Assembly: GCA_000697665.1 (NCBI GenBank) | Contig: KL197716.1 | Coordinates: 401,555 to 465,554, forward strand | Reading direction: 5' to 3' | DNA length: 64,000 nt | Origin: Jaapia argillacea MUCL 33604 | Taxonomy: Eukaryota; Basidiomycota; Agaricomycetes; Jaapiales; Jaapiaceae | Shown: positions 44,646 to 58,199 of the stretch, one piece after another | Numbering within the stretch: position 1 is the first letter of the stretch | How the letters are laid out: each line of letters starts with the position of its first letter | Translations under genes and position numbers: made by a program | The notes under the pieces: model-generated | The model's database searches: none | What the model was told of the DNA's origin: nothing | Seen by the model: the letters and a program-made list of their open reading frames with translations, nothing else

Positions 44646-47600
44646 TCACCCGACTGCTTTCATGAGTACGAAGCCCACGGTTGCGACCACCTGGGGTAAT
44701 TCGTGCGTTCGTAAATCAAGGCTACGTTGGTGACTGAGAAAACATACCATGGTGGCGATGATACTGGCTGGAACTCCGTTCTTCAAGAAATCTACGTTCG
44801 ATAGATAGAGTTGTCCAAGTTCGTCCTCCTGTGTAGCTCTGAAAGGGGAAAGGTCAGACCGTACGGATTCCGGGTTGGGAGTTGCGCTTACGCAGTTTGA
44901 TTCGGGAATCCGGATACTGGCATTCCCATACCAGTGGAGCAAATCAACCCAGTGATAAAGATGAGCAGATTCGCGTGGTTTCCCGGTAGCTTAGAGCCAA
45001 CCTCCTGGGCAATTGGGACGAGGAGCACGCTTGCAATCGTGTGACTAATGAACGTTGAGACCACCTGTCGGAGGGGCCATCAACGAGCTATGCGGTAGTT
45101 AGGAGCGGAGTGCCTACCAGAACGATGCCAGAGAGCACCAGAACCACACTATAGAGAGAAAGTCCCTCAACAAGCTTGCGAATGACTTCATCCATCTGTT
45201 CCAAGAGACCACTGGATGTGACACCCTTGCCCAATGCGATACCGCCCATGGCCAAGAAGACGACAGTCCATAAGAACTGCTCAAAGTCATCCTGAAATAA
45301 AATAAAGATTGAGAATGGGTCGAAGCCGTCCAAATCGAATAAGTCACCTTCTTGAGGACTCCTGTAGAAAAGAAGGCTACAATGGGTATGATAGCAATGA
45401 TACCCATATCGCCGACAATTTCATGGAGCTCGTGCTCGACACACCATAATGCGATGGTGACAAGGCAGACGAACATGACCCAGTACTGTTTGGCCGAAAA
45501 ACTCTCCCTCGGCGCGCGGATGGGCCTGATCTCGATATCGCCATCGCCATCAGGAGCACGGGCAGGGCGATAGCTCACGATCAACAACAACCAAATGAGG
45601 AGGATGGAGATCACAGAAACTGGGATAGACACCGCAAACCAGGTCGCCCAATCGAGGGGCGGATCCATGGCTTGAAGAGCAATGAGGTTTTGTGGAGAGG
45701 AAATTGGAGAGCTTTGTCCCCCGATGTTGGCGGCAAGAGCGATCGCGATCTGAACAACAATAGGTCAAATCGGAACCGACAACGTCGAAGGCTGAAACTT
45801 ACAATCAAACATGGGGCAAATGAGGACCTTGCGGGAAGGTTTCTCAAAATCGGCTAATGGAGTGTAAGTCGGGACGAAAACCTATCGCAACGGAACTCAC
45901 GCGGATGAGAGTGAAACACAAGGTTGGAGCAGCGACGTTACTATCTTGAAAGTCAGTAGGGAGGAAGGGGACACCAAGATCGTACGGTACCTTATCCACA
46001 TGCTTGCAAAGCATGAGACACCCATGAAAGCGAGAAGTACTGTGTTAGGTTTTGTTCCTGCGAGGCTCAGAACTCGAGTGATCAACACTCGATCTATACT
46101 GGTCTTGCTGAGGGCCGAAGCGATGGTGAAGCCACCAATCAAGAGCATGATGGTCGGTGAGAACATAACGGAGAATATGTATCTGGAGATAACTCCTGAA
46201 TGAGACTGCGAAACGGGAAAAATAGGGAGACGCACTTCGTGGCATCAGGTGGAGAGAGCTGCTCGTCCCCATCCTCAGAGCGAATAACCCGTAGGCAAAC
46301 CATCAGAAGTGGTACGAACATCGACGTCACGAACAGGGGAATAGCCTTGAAGCCGTGTCAGATCATAAAATGGCAATAAGGAAGGTCGATACCTCGGTCG
46401 CCCACAATATCGTGCTGAACACAAGAATCGCAAAGCACCGATTCGCGGCAACACCTTCCACAGTTTGGAAGTTCAAGAGGGTGATGAATACCACGATGGC
46501 GATGACCAAGTACAGAACGCCGGATGTCAACTTCAGTCGGCCAACGGGAGTAGCCACGGAGACAAGACCTTGATCAGGCTCGACTTGTAACACGGGAGCG
46601 CCGACAAAGCCCTGTTCCCCGTTTGTTTCACCTCGGCGTGTCTGACCGATCATTTGTTTCCATACAGTTTCCCGCTCCCAAGCGATCTGCTCTCGCTGGT
46701 GCATTTTCAGTTGGCGCTGAGCCAATCTCATATCGCCTTGGGTGACGCATTTGGCATAGAGATTGACGAGTCGAGTGATAATATCGTTTAGGCCCTCCTT
46801 CGCGGCCAGCTGAAAGGGTGGCGCTAGTTCGACAATGTCAAAGAGATAATGTTCCTTGAGCTACAAAATCTAACTCAGCATAGAATACACAGGAGTTAGA
46901 ATTTGCCCACCTCGCTTTCCGTAACCTTGTCGTATCTACAGAGGAAAGAGCATGAGTAATCACCATTTATCCATGGAATAAAACTCTCACTTCTTCAGGA
47001 TTTTGCGGAACCCAGAGTAGTTTGTTTCGATGTATGATTTTAGCGAGGTCGCGGTAACATAGATGTTTGTGATCCGCCGCTTGAAGAGTAATCGGGTATC
47101 GGTGGCATAATTGCTTCTCGAAGTCCAAACGGTGTCCGGTAACCCAGAGGAAGAGGCGATACTGTCCCTCAGCCTACTGACGAACCTTCGAGCTCGTCCG
47201 ACTGGTGACATGCTACTGCTCTGGCCCCTCAAGGTATTTGTGGGAACAGTTGGTGATAACGGTGTGTCGAGGTCGGCAAAATCGTCACTAGACGTGGTAC
47301 TGTATCGCCGATGATGGTCGTGCTTCTTTTGGCCACCTGGTGCGTTTTGAGTCACAAACTCCAGACAGCTTAAGAAAGCGTCCTAGACGTACCACGACCA
47401 TTGCTTGGACTACGATGCCTCGTTCGTTGCGGAGAGTGATCACGTTCGTCATCCTCGTCATCCTCGTCTTCGTCGATATCATCCATATAGTGATCCTGTG
47501 CTTCTTCCTCCTGAGTTTGCACGAGTTGCTCCACCTCGTCAACGTCTCTCAAAAGTTCAGCCTTCTGGGACTCGTAGAAAAGGGTAATCTTCTTCAGCTC

Positions 47601-47951
47601 ATGGTCCAAGAGTGGGACGAAAATGGCGTCGGTGGAAGGAGCGCCTGGCCCAATCAGGGATGTGCGCTCGTTTGATTCGAGGTCGTGGAACGAGTGGTCC
47701 AAACCAGATCTCTGTTTCTCCAGCTGGTATATCGTCTTCTTCAGCTGATCATACCTGGGAGCAGTTTCCGCCACAAGTTACGTCTAAAGAGTCAGCGAAT
47801 GTGTTGCGACATGTTGTAGGCACACGGACATACGCGATGTATTCGTCCCACCACTCTGCCACAGCGTTGAACTTGAGCGAGGAGCTAATATGGATAGTCT
47901 CTTAAATAAACACGAAATGAACACAGGGATTGAGACATACCTGAATTTCAT
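44646..47951 (-). CDS. PHO91: SPX-domain low-affinity phosphate transporter (PHO87/90/91 type)
   Basis: A minus-strand multi-exon gene. Exon 1 is only MKFS (11 nt, ATG at 47951), joined to SSLKFNAVAEWWDEYIA and YDQLKKTIYQLEK, the SPX N-terminus. An acidic insert (DIDEDEDDEDDE) and HRSPSNGRG follow, then the SPX core helices. The membrane half begins at about GVLYLVIAIVVFITLLNF and contains MFSPTIMLLIGGFTIASALS, ALAANIGGQSSPISSPQN (the conserved transport loop of the citrate/phosphate family), FLWTVVFLAMGGIALGKGV and TGMGMPVSGFPNQTA. SPX domains bind inositol pyrophosphates and gate phosphate transport; PHO91 exports phosphate from the vacuole, PHO87/90 import it at the plasma membrane. Which of these this is cannot be settled here. 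Confidence 0.9.
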
Positions 47952-50900
47952 AGCGAATGCTTGTAATTCAGAACGTGTGATGGGTTCTGTTTGACGAGGG
48001 TATAGTTCAAGGGCGATGTACTCCGCTCCGCTGCTATACTCTGGCAGACCACCTGAATGTGCCAGAGTAGATGGTGATGATACCAATGTTAGAGACGTCG
48101 GTGTGCAGAGAACTGACCAGAGAGGGGAGCCCGGAGGAGAAGCCGTACGCGGTCCCACAGTTTGTCCCATGTGCTGGCTCACACGGTCCAGATAGGCTAC
48201 CGCTGATTTGATTACTTGCCGGCTTTGTGAAACCGAAGTTCCAGGTTACCAACCTCACCAAATCCCAAGCTCAAGTCGTCCTCGAAGGTTGGATACAGTA
48301 TCAACGATGTCTGCTCAAGACCGGGTTGGACAGGTCTTGTGTACTGCCCGTTTGGGGTAAGACATCCGCTCCTTTTTTTGCTCCATCCAACGAGACATCT
48401 CGGCTTCCTAGGGGCCCAGTCACCATTCAGTCGCGGTATACACACAATTCAACCACACTGAAGATATCACCAGAGCTGAATGGACCGCACCATCGGTGTG
48501 ACTTTCCATGAAAATCTCACGTCGCTCATTCCTAGAGAGCTGCAGGTACATCACAAGTGTACCGTCGTTTCGGATACGGCGAAGCTCACCCGGCGGGCGG
48601 GACAAAATTATAACTTCCACCAAACTTTCACCGTAAACCCCCAAGCCAAGCAACCGCAGGGAATCCGTTCAATTTTCTCAAATTCCCCTCATGGCCTCCT
48701 CGCCTCTCCTCCTGAACTCAAATACAAGCCTACGCTAGATTTTCTCGGGATCGCGATCCGCCATCGCATCGATATCTCCCCCAAGTATTTCCCACCACAG
48801 TAGCAAGGTTATTACGGCCCCTTGACCCCAAACCACAAGGCCCCATAATCGCTCCCACCCTCCCCATCTACCTGGCGGTAGTGGATTGCCAATTCGCACA
48901 CTCAAGGTTTCGCCTGGATCACTGCCTGACGATCCTCGTGGCCCAAAAAAATCTTCCACCACTGGCAACCCTGCGGCACGCACACCAAGGCCGCTTCCTC
49001 GCCCAGAGCTACCTCTTAATGGTTACTTACTGGGAACTCAACGCCACTCTGGCATACCTTTGCCCGGCCAGAGCTTCTTCATCTTCGCGATTCCTGTTTG
49101 CCTCGTCTCCTCCCTATGACTTCTACCCAGCGGCCGTCCTCAGGATCGATTCGTCGCATCCTGCGACGTACCAGAAACGTGGAGGCGGCAAACCCAACAT
49201 AGTTATGGTAGAAGATCAGCAGCGCTCTGTCGTGTCCTTACCCTGATCGGAACTTCATCATCGTATTCACTACTCTAGTTTGCCTCGCTTACTCTCTATC
49301 TCGTCCACCGAGGCGCCGTCGTCAGAACCATCCGTCGATCCCAATTTTGGACTGTACCTGCACCGCGGGGGGAATCATCGAGCCTCTATGCCCCCGATTC
49401 GTGGCAGCGGGACAACGCGCGCCAGATCTGGCGTACCCCACATATCTGAGGTCTCACCACCCTTTCTGGGGTAAGGATTTGAATCTTCGACGGGGACCAC
49501 TGTGATATCACCATGCCCTGGAGGTACTCAGCACGCAAGTCAAATACATGGCGTCAATCTCGCCATCGTACGAACGTGGTCTGATAGCTGCTATCTACAC
49601 TCTGGTCTTCGATGACACCGTTCGCCGCATGGGGTGTCGTCGGCCGCACCACGGGTCGTTCTTCCGACCCTGGCTCAACCTGGTCCCGCTCATCCACCAA
49701 ACACATGTCGACAGATCCTTCCGAGACCCAAGCCTCGATGACAGTATGTTGGGCGGATGACGGATAGCATGAACGACCCTCGACTGGGAATATGCAGCAG
49801 CTCGGGGGCGTCCCTTGGGGTCTGAATACCTCTGCAGACGGGCTATTTCCCGCCACCCGACCCCATTTGCATCGCATTTCACGACAAGCGGTCTCGTCAC
49901 GATCCATCTCTGGGGACTTTCATATATTCCATGTACCGCCTGATCTCAAGCTTACAACGCAGTATCAGGATGACGCTGGACTACCCCCTTCCCAATTGTT
50001 TACAGCGAGATCCTTGTGTTCGCGTGATCGCCATGTGCCGTCATGAGATTATTGACGTTGGACTCCTGGCTTCTGCTAGTGGCGAAATAAATTATCATAA
50101 ATTTCATCCTTGTCCCAACTGAGGCCCCTTTGAGTCATGGGGCGAGCTTGCAACGCAATACCTTTCCGGTTGCTCAGGAAGATTCAAGTGGAAGCTTTTG
50201 GATTGCAACATTCAATGTAATACAAGTCATCGCGTAGCCATCCGATGGAACATCTCCAACCGAGGTCGATGAGCAGTTGGCGCTTCACCTGAGAAGGGGA
50301 AGACTACTGACATGCAGAGGCTCAAAGTGGGTCCCTCGTTGATGCGCGAGAGAACAAAATAGAAAAGCGGGTGAACGATCATGCCATTGGGGTCTATTGG
50401 GGTGACTCCGTGGATAGGAAGGTGCAGGCGGCTGCTGTGTGCGCGGCCCTGATGACAAGGGACGGCCTCATGGTCAATCGGATTCGGATTTCGATGGGGA
50501 ACTTAAATCAAGGGTATCAATATCCATACGGGCCGCAAGGAAGTGAAAGGCTGGGCAAAGGGAATACTCTGTCAGGACTAGCGTAAAACTTACAGAATCC
50601 CCGAAAAACGGGCGACCAAATGGCCTGATGTTGTCCTTGTCCCAAAAATGTGGAGTGGACTGGGGGACGGTCAACTTTCTACGAACCTACTCACCCACGT
50701 GGCCCGGTTATTACCTCCGTTGACATCGAAGCAGCGCCGAAGCTTATCAAAGTACGCCTCCGTGTCGAGGAACTGCGTCGGGGCGTCTGGATTTCCAGTT
50801 GCCGCTTCTTCCGATTGCCTCCCCTTCGCCCACGATGCATCCCCCCTTCAGCGTGAAATGCACCGGATCTTCAGGGACCATTGGTATTTTATCGATCAAT

Positions 50901-51862
50901 TTGTCTGCGGATTTACTGGGGAGGTCATAGCGGCTTAATGAAACCACAGTCCTTCTTTTTGTCTTCTCATATTCCGGGAGCTTTCCATCTCCCCTCCTTC
51001 GCCGTCTCCGAGGGTCGAGTGGGCAAACCGCTGCTGTAAGTACTTGTCTTCCTGGTCTAGACGATTCATACATTTCAGAGCGGTCCCTTTATTCCTTTTA
51101 AAGTCCCTTGAATGAATATATGCTAGATGCATATTGCTGATCAGCATCAGCTACGGGTAGACAGTCGATAGGATAATCAAAGAGAAGATCGTCTCGTTCA
51201 CTTGTCTCTGGAGGGTACATAGTAACGGCGAAGCATTAATTCCCGATAGTTCGGAAGGGACTACACCCTGAACAGTACCCTCCCGCTCGCTATCAGACGT
51301 ATTCGCCGACAGTGTTGCCATGTTTGAACTTCCTCATGCATGTGTCTGGGTAGGTCTGGTTCCATAAGGAGTAACGGCATGCAATCAATCTGAGCTCATC
51401 TTCCGCTCAGTGCGTCGGTTTCGCCAAGATCTTTGCAACCCTGGCCAAGTCTGCAGGCTTCTGCAGGGCGTTCTCCATAACATGTCGGGCCAGTTTGTGA
51501 TCATAGACATCCTTGCTTTTTCGACATACTGAGATGCTCTTCGCGGGACGCCTTGGGAAAACATTACTTACCTAAAGGTCCCGCAATCAAGAATAGCTGT
51601 GGAAGTCGCGACGACTTGGGGAGCTGATGGGATTTGTATGGCTCAGCAAGGCGGCTCAATGATTCAAGAAAAACCTCCCGTGAAGCTTTCCGTGTCCTGG
51701 GAGTGTTTCTGCACGAACCAGGCACAATACAGATGTCCTAACAAAACGGGAGAATGTGATTGTTCTCGTTCCCATGGAGTACAGGCGCGAATGAAATATA
51801 CAAGTCTAGATGATGCCGTGCTGTCCTGAGGAAATCGCTGCCGGCAGCGAATGAGATGAAAA
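47952..51862. other. 3.9 kb without a resolved gene
   Basis: Disorder-like coding-looking pieces occur, for example GLPIRTLKVSPGSLPDDPRG (plus, about 48880) and QTSLILYPTFEDDLSLGFGE (minus, about 48250). No start, splice chain and stop could be joined. The frame at 51599-51829 has a Cys-rich patch (CFCTNQAQYRCPNKTGECDC). Small or fast-evolving genes may have been missed here. Confidence 0.35.
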
Positions 51863-53873
51863 TCACCATGGACGAAGTGGCTGATGTGGTGCCATCCGCG
51901 TATCCTCGGTGCCGATGTCTATCTCTTCAGTTCTGTTTGACGAGGGTGGCCAATGAGAATATCGTGACTCTACTCCGTGTGGTGAAGGGTGCGGTGGGAT
52001 TGATCGTTCAAGAGCTCTAACTGATGAAAGCCTGTCCATAGTAGTGGGATAAGTCTCGCTCATGCGGACATCGGGTGAGTAGGGTGTAGGGGGAGAATGG
52101 GCTGGTGTATAGGAAGAGGAGGCTTGGTGATAGGTCTGTGCTGGAGGGTAAGGTGTGCCGTATTTTGATGCTGAATACGAGGTGCGACCTCTGGCTCCAC
52201 TGTGAAACGCTGGGCGTTCAGGACCGTATATTTGGGTCGGTTGGTCTTGGAATAATAAGGGCTGGTGTCTTGAGGACTCCGCGGCGCCCGGTAGGCTTTA
52301 TGCGACTGTGTGAACACTGACTGCATCGACAAATGAGAGCCACTCACGCATTAGACGGCGGCGCTGACAACGACCTACGCCTCGACCAAAGTTGTTCGTC
52401 AGTGGGCCGTATTGGATGTTCGTCCTCGTCATCAAACCCAAGCTGGTCATCAGGATCGTCATCATCATCCAGCTTTAATCGCCGTAGGACGGCAGCCGAA
52501 TCAAAAGCGTCTTTCCCACTCATACTCTCCAACGATGAAATGGGCGGGAGGGTGAACGAGGCGACGCTCGAGCTATACCGGATTCCCCGACTAGCGGGTG
52601 TATGCAGTGGGGGTAGCGAGATCCGTTCCGAGAATTCTCCTTCCATGTTCGATCTCTGAGATGGTGATATCGACGACGGACCGGGTTCACCAAAACTAAG
52701 GTACGGTGGATCAACAGGTGACGAGTCGCACGAAGAACCGACCGACTCCGGGACAGGATACGGAGAATATCGATGGTATGGTCTGTCCCTGTTTGGGGAA
52801 CCTCTTGATGGTTCCACAGAGAGGTGACCTGAAGGAGCAGTGAAGGGTGCCGAGAGTCTTCGATCGTGGTAGTGTGATGTGGGTATCATGATGGGGGAGG
52901 GCTGCTGATGTTCGAGTTGATGAACGTGACGCAGGGCTGGTTCGGAGACGCGCCGGAGAGTCGAAGTTCCGGCCATGTTCGTGAATGGATGGGTGAGGGC
53001 TGATAGGGGAGGAAGCATTCGATCTGTGTCGTCCGAAGTTGGAGAGGCAGCTGTCAACGTTTGGTGCCAGTCTGGGAGCGAATGCGCTGCAGTGGATCCA
53101 CTGGCTGTGGACAACAAGGTCGGTCGCTGTATTGTGGTGTCTCGTCGTGGCTTTCTACGGCCTGGGGGCTTAGCAACAACCTGACCGTAACCAGGCTGGT
53201 CTGGCGATAGGCAAGACTCAGGAAATGTCGGTCTGAAAATCGTTGAGATTCAAATCTGAAAATAAAAGGACTTCGTCGTACCCAAATAAAGGGATCAAGT
53301 CATGGCGAATAGTCCAGGCGACACTAGAGCAAATTCCCAGAAATGTAACATGTCAGAGTAGAGGCTTTCTTACCGGCGAGATAATCGGAGAGCCACCTGA
53401 AGGAGAAAAATCATGACAAGCTGTCCTTAGCCAGAGGGTGAGTGAAACTGTTTGCTTACCTCGTAAGGTAGCCATGTACCCTGAATTTTGAGATACCCAC
53501 CACGAACTCTTCGGATTTGAGGGGCGAGATCTGGCTGGGATTCGACCATCTTGACAATGTCCGCTTTTGAATTCCCGAGGGCTCAAACAGAGTCAGTAAA
53601 TAAGAGCCTCTGACCACCAGCAATGCACACCTTTCCAAATTCCGGTCCACAGGACATAACCGTCATCGATATCCATCATGATCCATTGGCCGTTTAGCGG
53701 GTACTCGTACACGGGTCTGAAGGTCGGGATTAATTCAAGGACGGCGCTTGACGTCGAAGAACCTACATGTAACCTCTGGAGTCATTGCTCGTAATATAAC
53801 GACCTTTTGTTACCTGGTGGTCAGGACTGTCATATGGTCGAAAGCGAGCGCCTCCATCGCCCGTTGGTGGCAT
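51863..53873 (-). CDS. APSES/KilA-N DNA-binding regulator
   Basis: Exons 53873-53767, 53716-53631, 53581-53460, 53396-53374, 53323-53282, 53232-52348 and 52268-51863 sum to 1671 nt, 556 residues, with consistent phases. The conserved domain spans about residues 25-150: GRYITSNDSRGY, PVYEYPLNGQWIMMDIDDGY, VLWTGIWKALGNSKADIVKM, RRVRGGYLKIQGTWLPYEVA and RRVAWTIRHDLIPLFG. This is the APSES/KilA-N fold found in fungal cell-cycle and morphogenesis regulators. No ankyrin repeats follow, unlike MBF/SBF subunits; the rest is Ser/Pro-rich and disordered with an acidic DDDDDPDDQ patch. An earlier in-frame ATG exists at 53924. The target genes are unknown. Confidence 0.87.
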
Positions 53874-55244
53874 AGCATCCTTCCGCAATCGTGTTGGTCC
53901 AAAATATCTCAGAGGGAACATCATACCACTCACCTGCAGCATTCCAGTGGTCATATTTGCTAGAGGGACAGAAAAGGCGATTCGCGCGGAAAGGTGGAAG
54001 GAGAAAACGTGGAAGAAGGCAAAGTCGGGCTTTTAGCAAGGATCTGCGAAAAAGTGACGCGACCCGGGCACGGGAGCAGGATGATTATAATAATTTAAGC
54101 TTCTGGCTTTGGGCAAGAGCATGTGCTGTTATCGCACGGAACGTCAGGTCTTCGAGTGAGTTGGAAAGCAGAGAGAGAATATAGTCTAGGAAGGCAGCGG
54201 GTGACGGCATAGACCCTCTTTTCGATTGGGTGTGGTTGGTCCCTAAGCCCTGCGCATAGTTAGACCGAAGCCAGCTCCGTGGCCAATTTCCACATTTCCA
54301 CGCGCAAACCGCGCAATCTGCTGGGCTTTGGAATTACCTGCGCTCCCAGAACGGGCATCTCTCGAGGCACCGAGAGCGGAGAAGAGCGGTCCGATTCGGG
54401 GAGATCTACAAGCCTCGGCCAAAATAAGCATGCCAAAATGATTTCCAGATCTTGTCTGATCTTTCTGGTGTCGTTCCCCGCTTTTTGCTGCGAGGAATTT
54501 AGTACCATGTCAACCGGCTGCTTCGCGGAACCACAATGATTGGAGCATGAAGAGCATTTTAACTCACTTCTACGCGGAGTTTTATGGAAACTTCTGCCCG
54601 AGTGCGACCTTCACGACCTCGACGCTTCTTACCTGGCTCCCGACGTTATCACCGCGCCTTTTACTTTCGCAAGCTTCTGTATTTTGCCCGGAAAAACGTA
54701 CAAGATGGCTCGTTCATTTTGCCACACAGGCGAGGATCCCTCGGAAAACAACGTAATGCAATGACGTTCTCTGTGGTGCGTTGACCTCCAAAACCACACG
54801 TCCCGGGCCTATCACCTGAAGATGCGGCGCGTGAGCAGTACTTCGCGCCTGAATTCCTTCTGAAACCACGACTACCTGCAGACTCTTTTCTTTTGCCCGA
54901 CCGGTTATTTGGGAACTTGAGTAGCCTGAAATATGAGGTGGCTATTTCCCCCGAGGAACCCGATGTTGGAACAAGCCGCCAGCATTTGTGTCGCGACGGA
55001 GGCGTCGATCAAATTATCCCAGCGCTAGCCTAATCTCGACGAATATTGGAGCAAACGTCACGAGGCACCGAGAATACTTCCCCCGGCTCCGAAGAATCTC
55101 CCGTTAACCGACGTGTGTGAACAGAAACCTCCTTTCGGATTCATAACAATAAACCTACAGTCCTGTCGTGTCTAATCATGAGTAAGGAAAGTCTATACGA
55201 AAGACGGTCACAAGCCCGGGCACCCATACCCATCCATACTATTT
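53874..55244. other. intergenic, no gene resolved
   Basis: Frames up to 97 codons on both strands without domain or splice support. It contains the promoter of the APSES gene and the 3' flank of ornithine decarboxylase. Confidence 0.4.
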
Positions 55245-56889
55245 TCAAAGTCCATATCCTGCCTTGGCGAAAGCGGCAAGGGAACTACGGACCTCCGCCG
55301 CCCCACACCCTCCTCCAGTCGTGTAAATCACATTACTGACCTCGAATCCATTGAACTGGCTCGCGGCACAAATGGTATAGGCTCCCATGTTATCAAACCC
55401 TAACCAATCGCCTACTTGCAACCCACTTGGCAAATGTGTCACAGGGCATACACAGTCGATGGAGTCGCAAGTCGGTCCCCACACGCTGCAGGCCCCAAGT
55501 GGCTCTGAAGCAGGAACGTGGAACGATCCGTGAAGGGATAAAACCCGCGGATGGACTTTCTGATGATCAAATAGGATGCAGTTAAAGGCGCCGTACACGC
55601 CATCGTTGATGTAGTCTAAAATGCACAACCAATGTTCCGGTAAGCAACGGTGGTGAAAAAAGGAGGGTTGGAACATACACATCACAGATGGTTGGTCTGC
55701 ATCCATTTCAGCGTCTGACGAGCCATCGGCATTACGTGCTCTCCGAGCGATGATATTAGCGGCCAGACTGAATGCTTTTGAAACATAGAACCTTCCCGGC
55801 TCTGCGATGATCCTAAGCCTCTGCCTATCTGGGAAATGGATGTCCAAGGCATGGGCCAGAATAGCAGCCGTAGGTTCGAAATTGGCATCTTCGAACCCAC
55901 CCCCGACGTCGAGGAGCTGAAAATCATACCCCGCTTCTTTTCCCATGTCGAAAGCCGTACGAGCGCGGATGACGGCATCAGCGAATGCATTGGAATCAAA
56001 GTTTCCACTGCCAACGTGGAAACTAACCCCGATAACGTCAAGCCTCAATTCCCTAGCTTTGGCAAGGAGGCCAGGAACGGTGACTAGCGGTGCACCAAAC
56101 TTGAGCCCCAAACGACACAAACTTTTGGAATCGTCCGTAAGGATGCGTACGACGAGTTTAGCGCCAGAATGGACGCGAGCGATCTTGTATAGTTCGTCGA
56201 CATTGTCGAACGTCATCATGTCCACCCCTGCCTTGGCTGCATTCTTCACGAACGAAGTAGCCTTGCAAGGGTTGGCAAAGATGATGCGGGATGGATCGAC
56301 GCCAAGTTTGAGAACTTGCGAGATCTCCCCATTAGATGCGCAGTCGAATCCTGTACCAAGGGAGGCGAGTAGGCGCAAGACGTAAGGATCGGGGTTGCAC
56401 TTGATAGCTTCGATCAAACACGGGATTAGTTCCTTGTAAAGAATGAGTACGAAACAGTGACTAACCGTAGAATGGCTCGATCCCGGGTAAGCATCGTTGC
56501 CATCTTTCATGCTGTTTGTAGACTTGGCTGAGATCGGCCACAAAGAACGCCTTTTCAGCATCCGGCTCATTGGTAGCAGCCAATCGAGACGCTTCCATAA
56601 CTCCCATCCTCATATGGACGTCGGGATGGCCTCGGCGAAGGGGCGGAAGGGAAGGGAAAATCGACATGGCATCTTCTGATGGATGATCGGATTGAGTGGA
56701 TTCGCGATAGCCAACGTGGACGGTGCGTGAAGTAGTAGGAGACGAAGAGAGAAGGTCGCGGACTAAAGCATTGTTCGTCCAGGAGACCCTATCGAATGAA
56801 CGGGGAAGGGAATCGGAGAATCGGGGGGGAGTGGATATATCAAAGTCGACAATGGACGAACGAGGTGGCAAAATATCGATGGGCGGCAT
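55245..56889 (-). CDS. ornithine decarboxylase
   Basis: Exons 56889-56466, 56407-55679 and 55615-55245 give 1524 nt, 507 residues. The first intron splits PFY-AIKCNPDP, whose Lys binds pyridoxal phosphate. Further marks are VIGVSFHVGSGN, LLDVGGGFED, RIIAEPGRFYV, YYINDGVYGAFNCILFDH and GPTCDSIDCV with the catalytic Cys of the second subunit. The enzyme makes putrescine, the first step of polyamine synthesis, as a cytosolic homodimer. The ATG at 56889 is the first in frame. The frame stays open well upstream without another ATG. The N-terminal 100 residues are Ser/Pro-rich. Confidence 0.92.
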
Positions 56890-58199
56890 TCGGACAGGAG
56901 TCGGGGTGGTGGTAATATCGAGCGGCAAGCGTGTATTGATGTTCAACGAGACGGTACTGCTGGTACGAGGTCTGGATGGAGCAGAAATTTCAAGGGCAAA
57001 CGAGTCGGTGATGATATCGTTAAGAGCTGGAGCCGCCTTTTGACGACGAGGAAGTGAAGAATCGTTCGTTTTGTCTAGAGGTCGGTTGAAACCCGGATTA
57101 CCGAACCACGAACCGCCGCGGTCGCGATAGAACCGGGCGGGGTAGGACGGTAAGTCTTGGGGCTTAGGTCAGTCGGAGGTGGGTTCCTCGCTCCCTTGCA
57201 GCGAGGAAAAAGCTTGAAGGGATATAGGAAGGGTATCGGAAGCCGGACGAAAGGCGAGAGGAACGAAGCGGGTGAGACGAAGGTTTTGAGGGTGGTGATT
57301 GAAGACTGAGTTTATTAGGTCCTGTCAAGGGGGTTCACCTAGAAGACGTAAAGGTTTGTATTTGTGTCCACTAACGCCTCAACCACGACATTAACGCACC
57401 TCTGACAGAAGACCACCTGATCGTACGACAAAGGCAAGAGTGTCAGAATCCAATGGATCGAATCGCGAAAATCCCTGTTAGGTGTAAAAGGACGTACGGT
57501 CGGGTCAAGAGACGAAGATCTCTGTTCCTCTCCTGGTCAAAAATTGTGGCACAAAGATCCCTGAGGTCGTACAAGCAGTAATAGCGTTGTCGACAACAGA
57601 GAAGAGCGATTCAACGAGACCTTTTGCCGAGGTTTGACGTGGTGCGAGTTCACAAACGAGGACGTGCCAAAATTTATACTCGAATCGATGCAGTACCTCG
57701 GCAACTTCCGACCGACTGTGGCGGATGGACCTTAGTGGACTCGACCACAAGAATACGGTCCCGCATTATATTCGGCAAGGAAAAGTGATTCGACTGGAAT
57801 GCTTCGTGATACAAGGTGGACAAGGTACGCTAAATGGTCCATTGAGGAAAAGCGTGAGGGATAGACAGGATTTTAAAAGGTAAGTACAGTACGACTCAGT
57901 CCTGCGAGAATGCGAGCGTGACGCAACCTCCTACACACCAAAGAACACTCATTGGCAGATGAATCGAGATACCAACAATAGTCTCCACCATAGTTACCTC
58001 ACCCTACACAACCTCCCTTCCTCCGCACACAACATGAAGCCCTCCATTCTCTGCTGATTGTCCACGATAAGTTACACCCGCCCAAAACCAAACCTTCCGT
58101 CACCTCGGGTATGAGCGCAAATGAATGAAATACAAACGTCACCTACTCACTGACGCAAGCGAGCACTTAAACACAAGCTCATACACATTATGGTCAACC
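56890..58199. other. ODC upstream region and intergenic
   Basis: The ODC reading frame continues open on the minus strand to about 57150 without an ATG, and the plus strand of 56950-57370 lacks the triplet CAT entirely. This suggests a long, AUG-free 5' leader. No separate gene is resolved. Confidence 0.45.

Noticed and set aside
49460-49500. GATTCAAATCC-like string as a tRNA T-arm
   Set aside because: Flanking bases do not pair into a T-stem or acceptor stem on either strand.
49554-49907. 117-codon minus-strand frame
   Set aside because: Frames of similar length exist on both strands here; none carries a motif or consistent splice sites.
51599-51829. Cys-rich small plus-strand frame as a secreted peptide
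   Set aside because: No signal peptide at its start (MEVATTWGADG..) and no upstream exon that would supply one.
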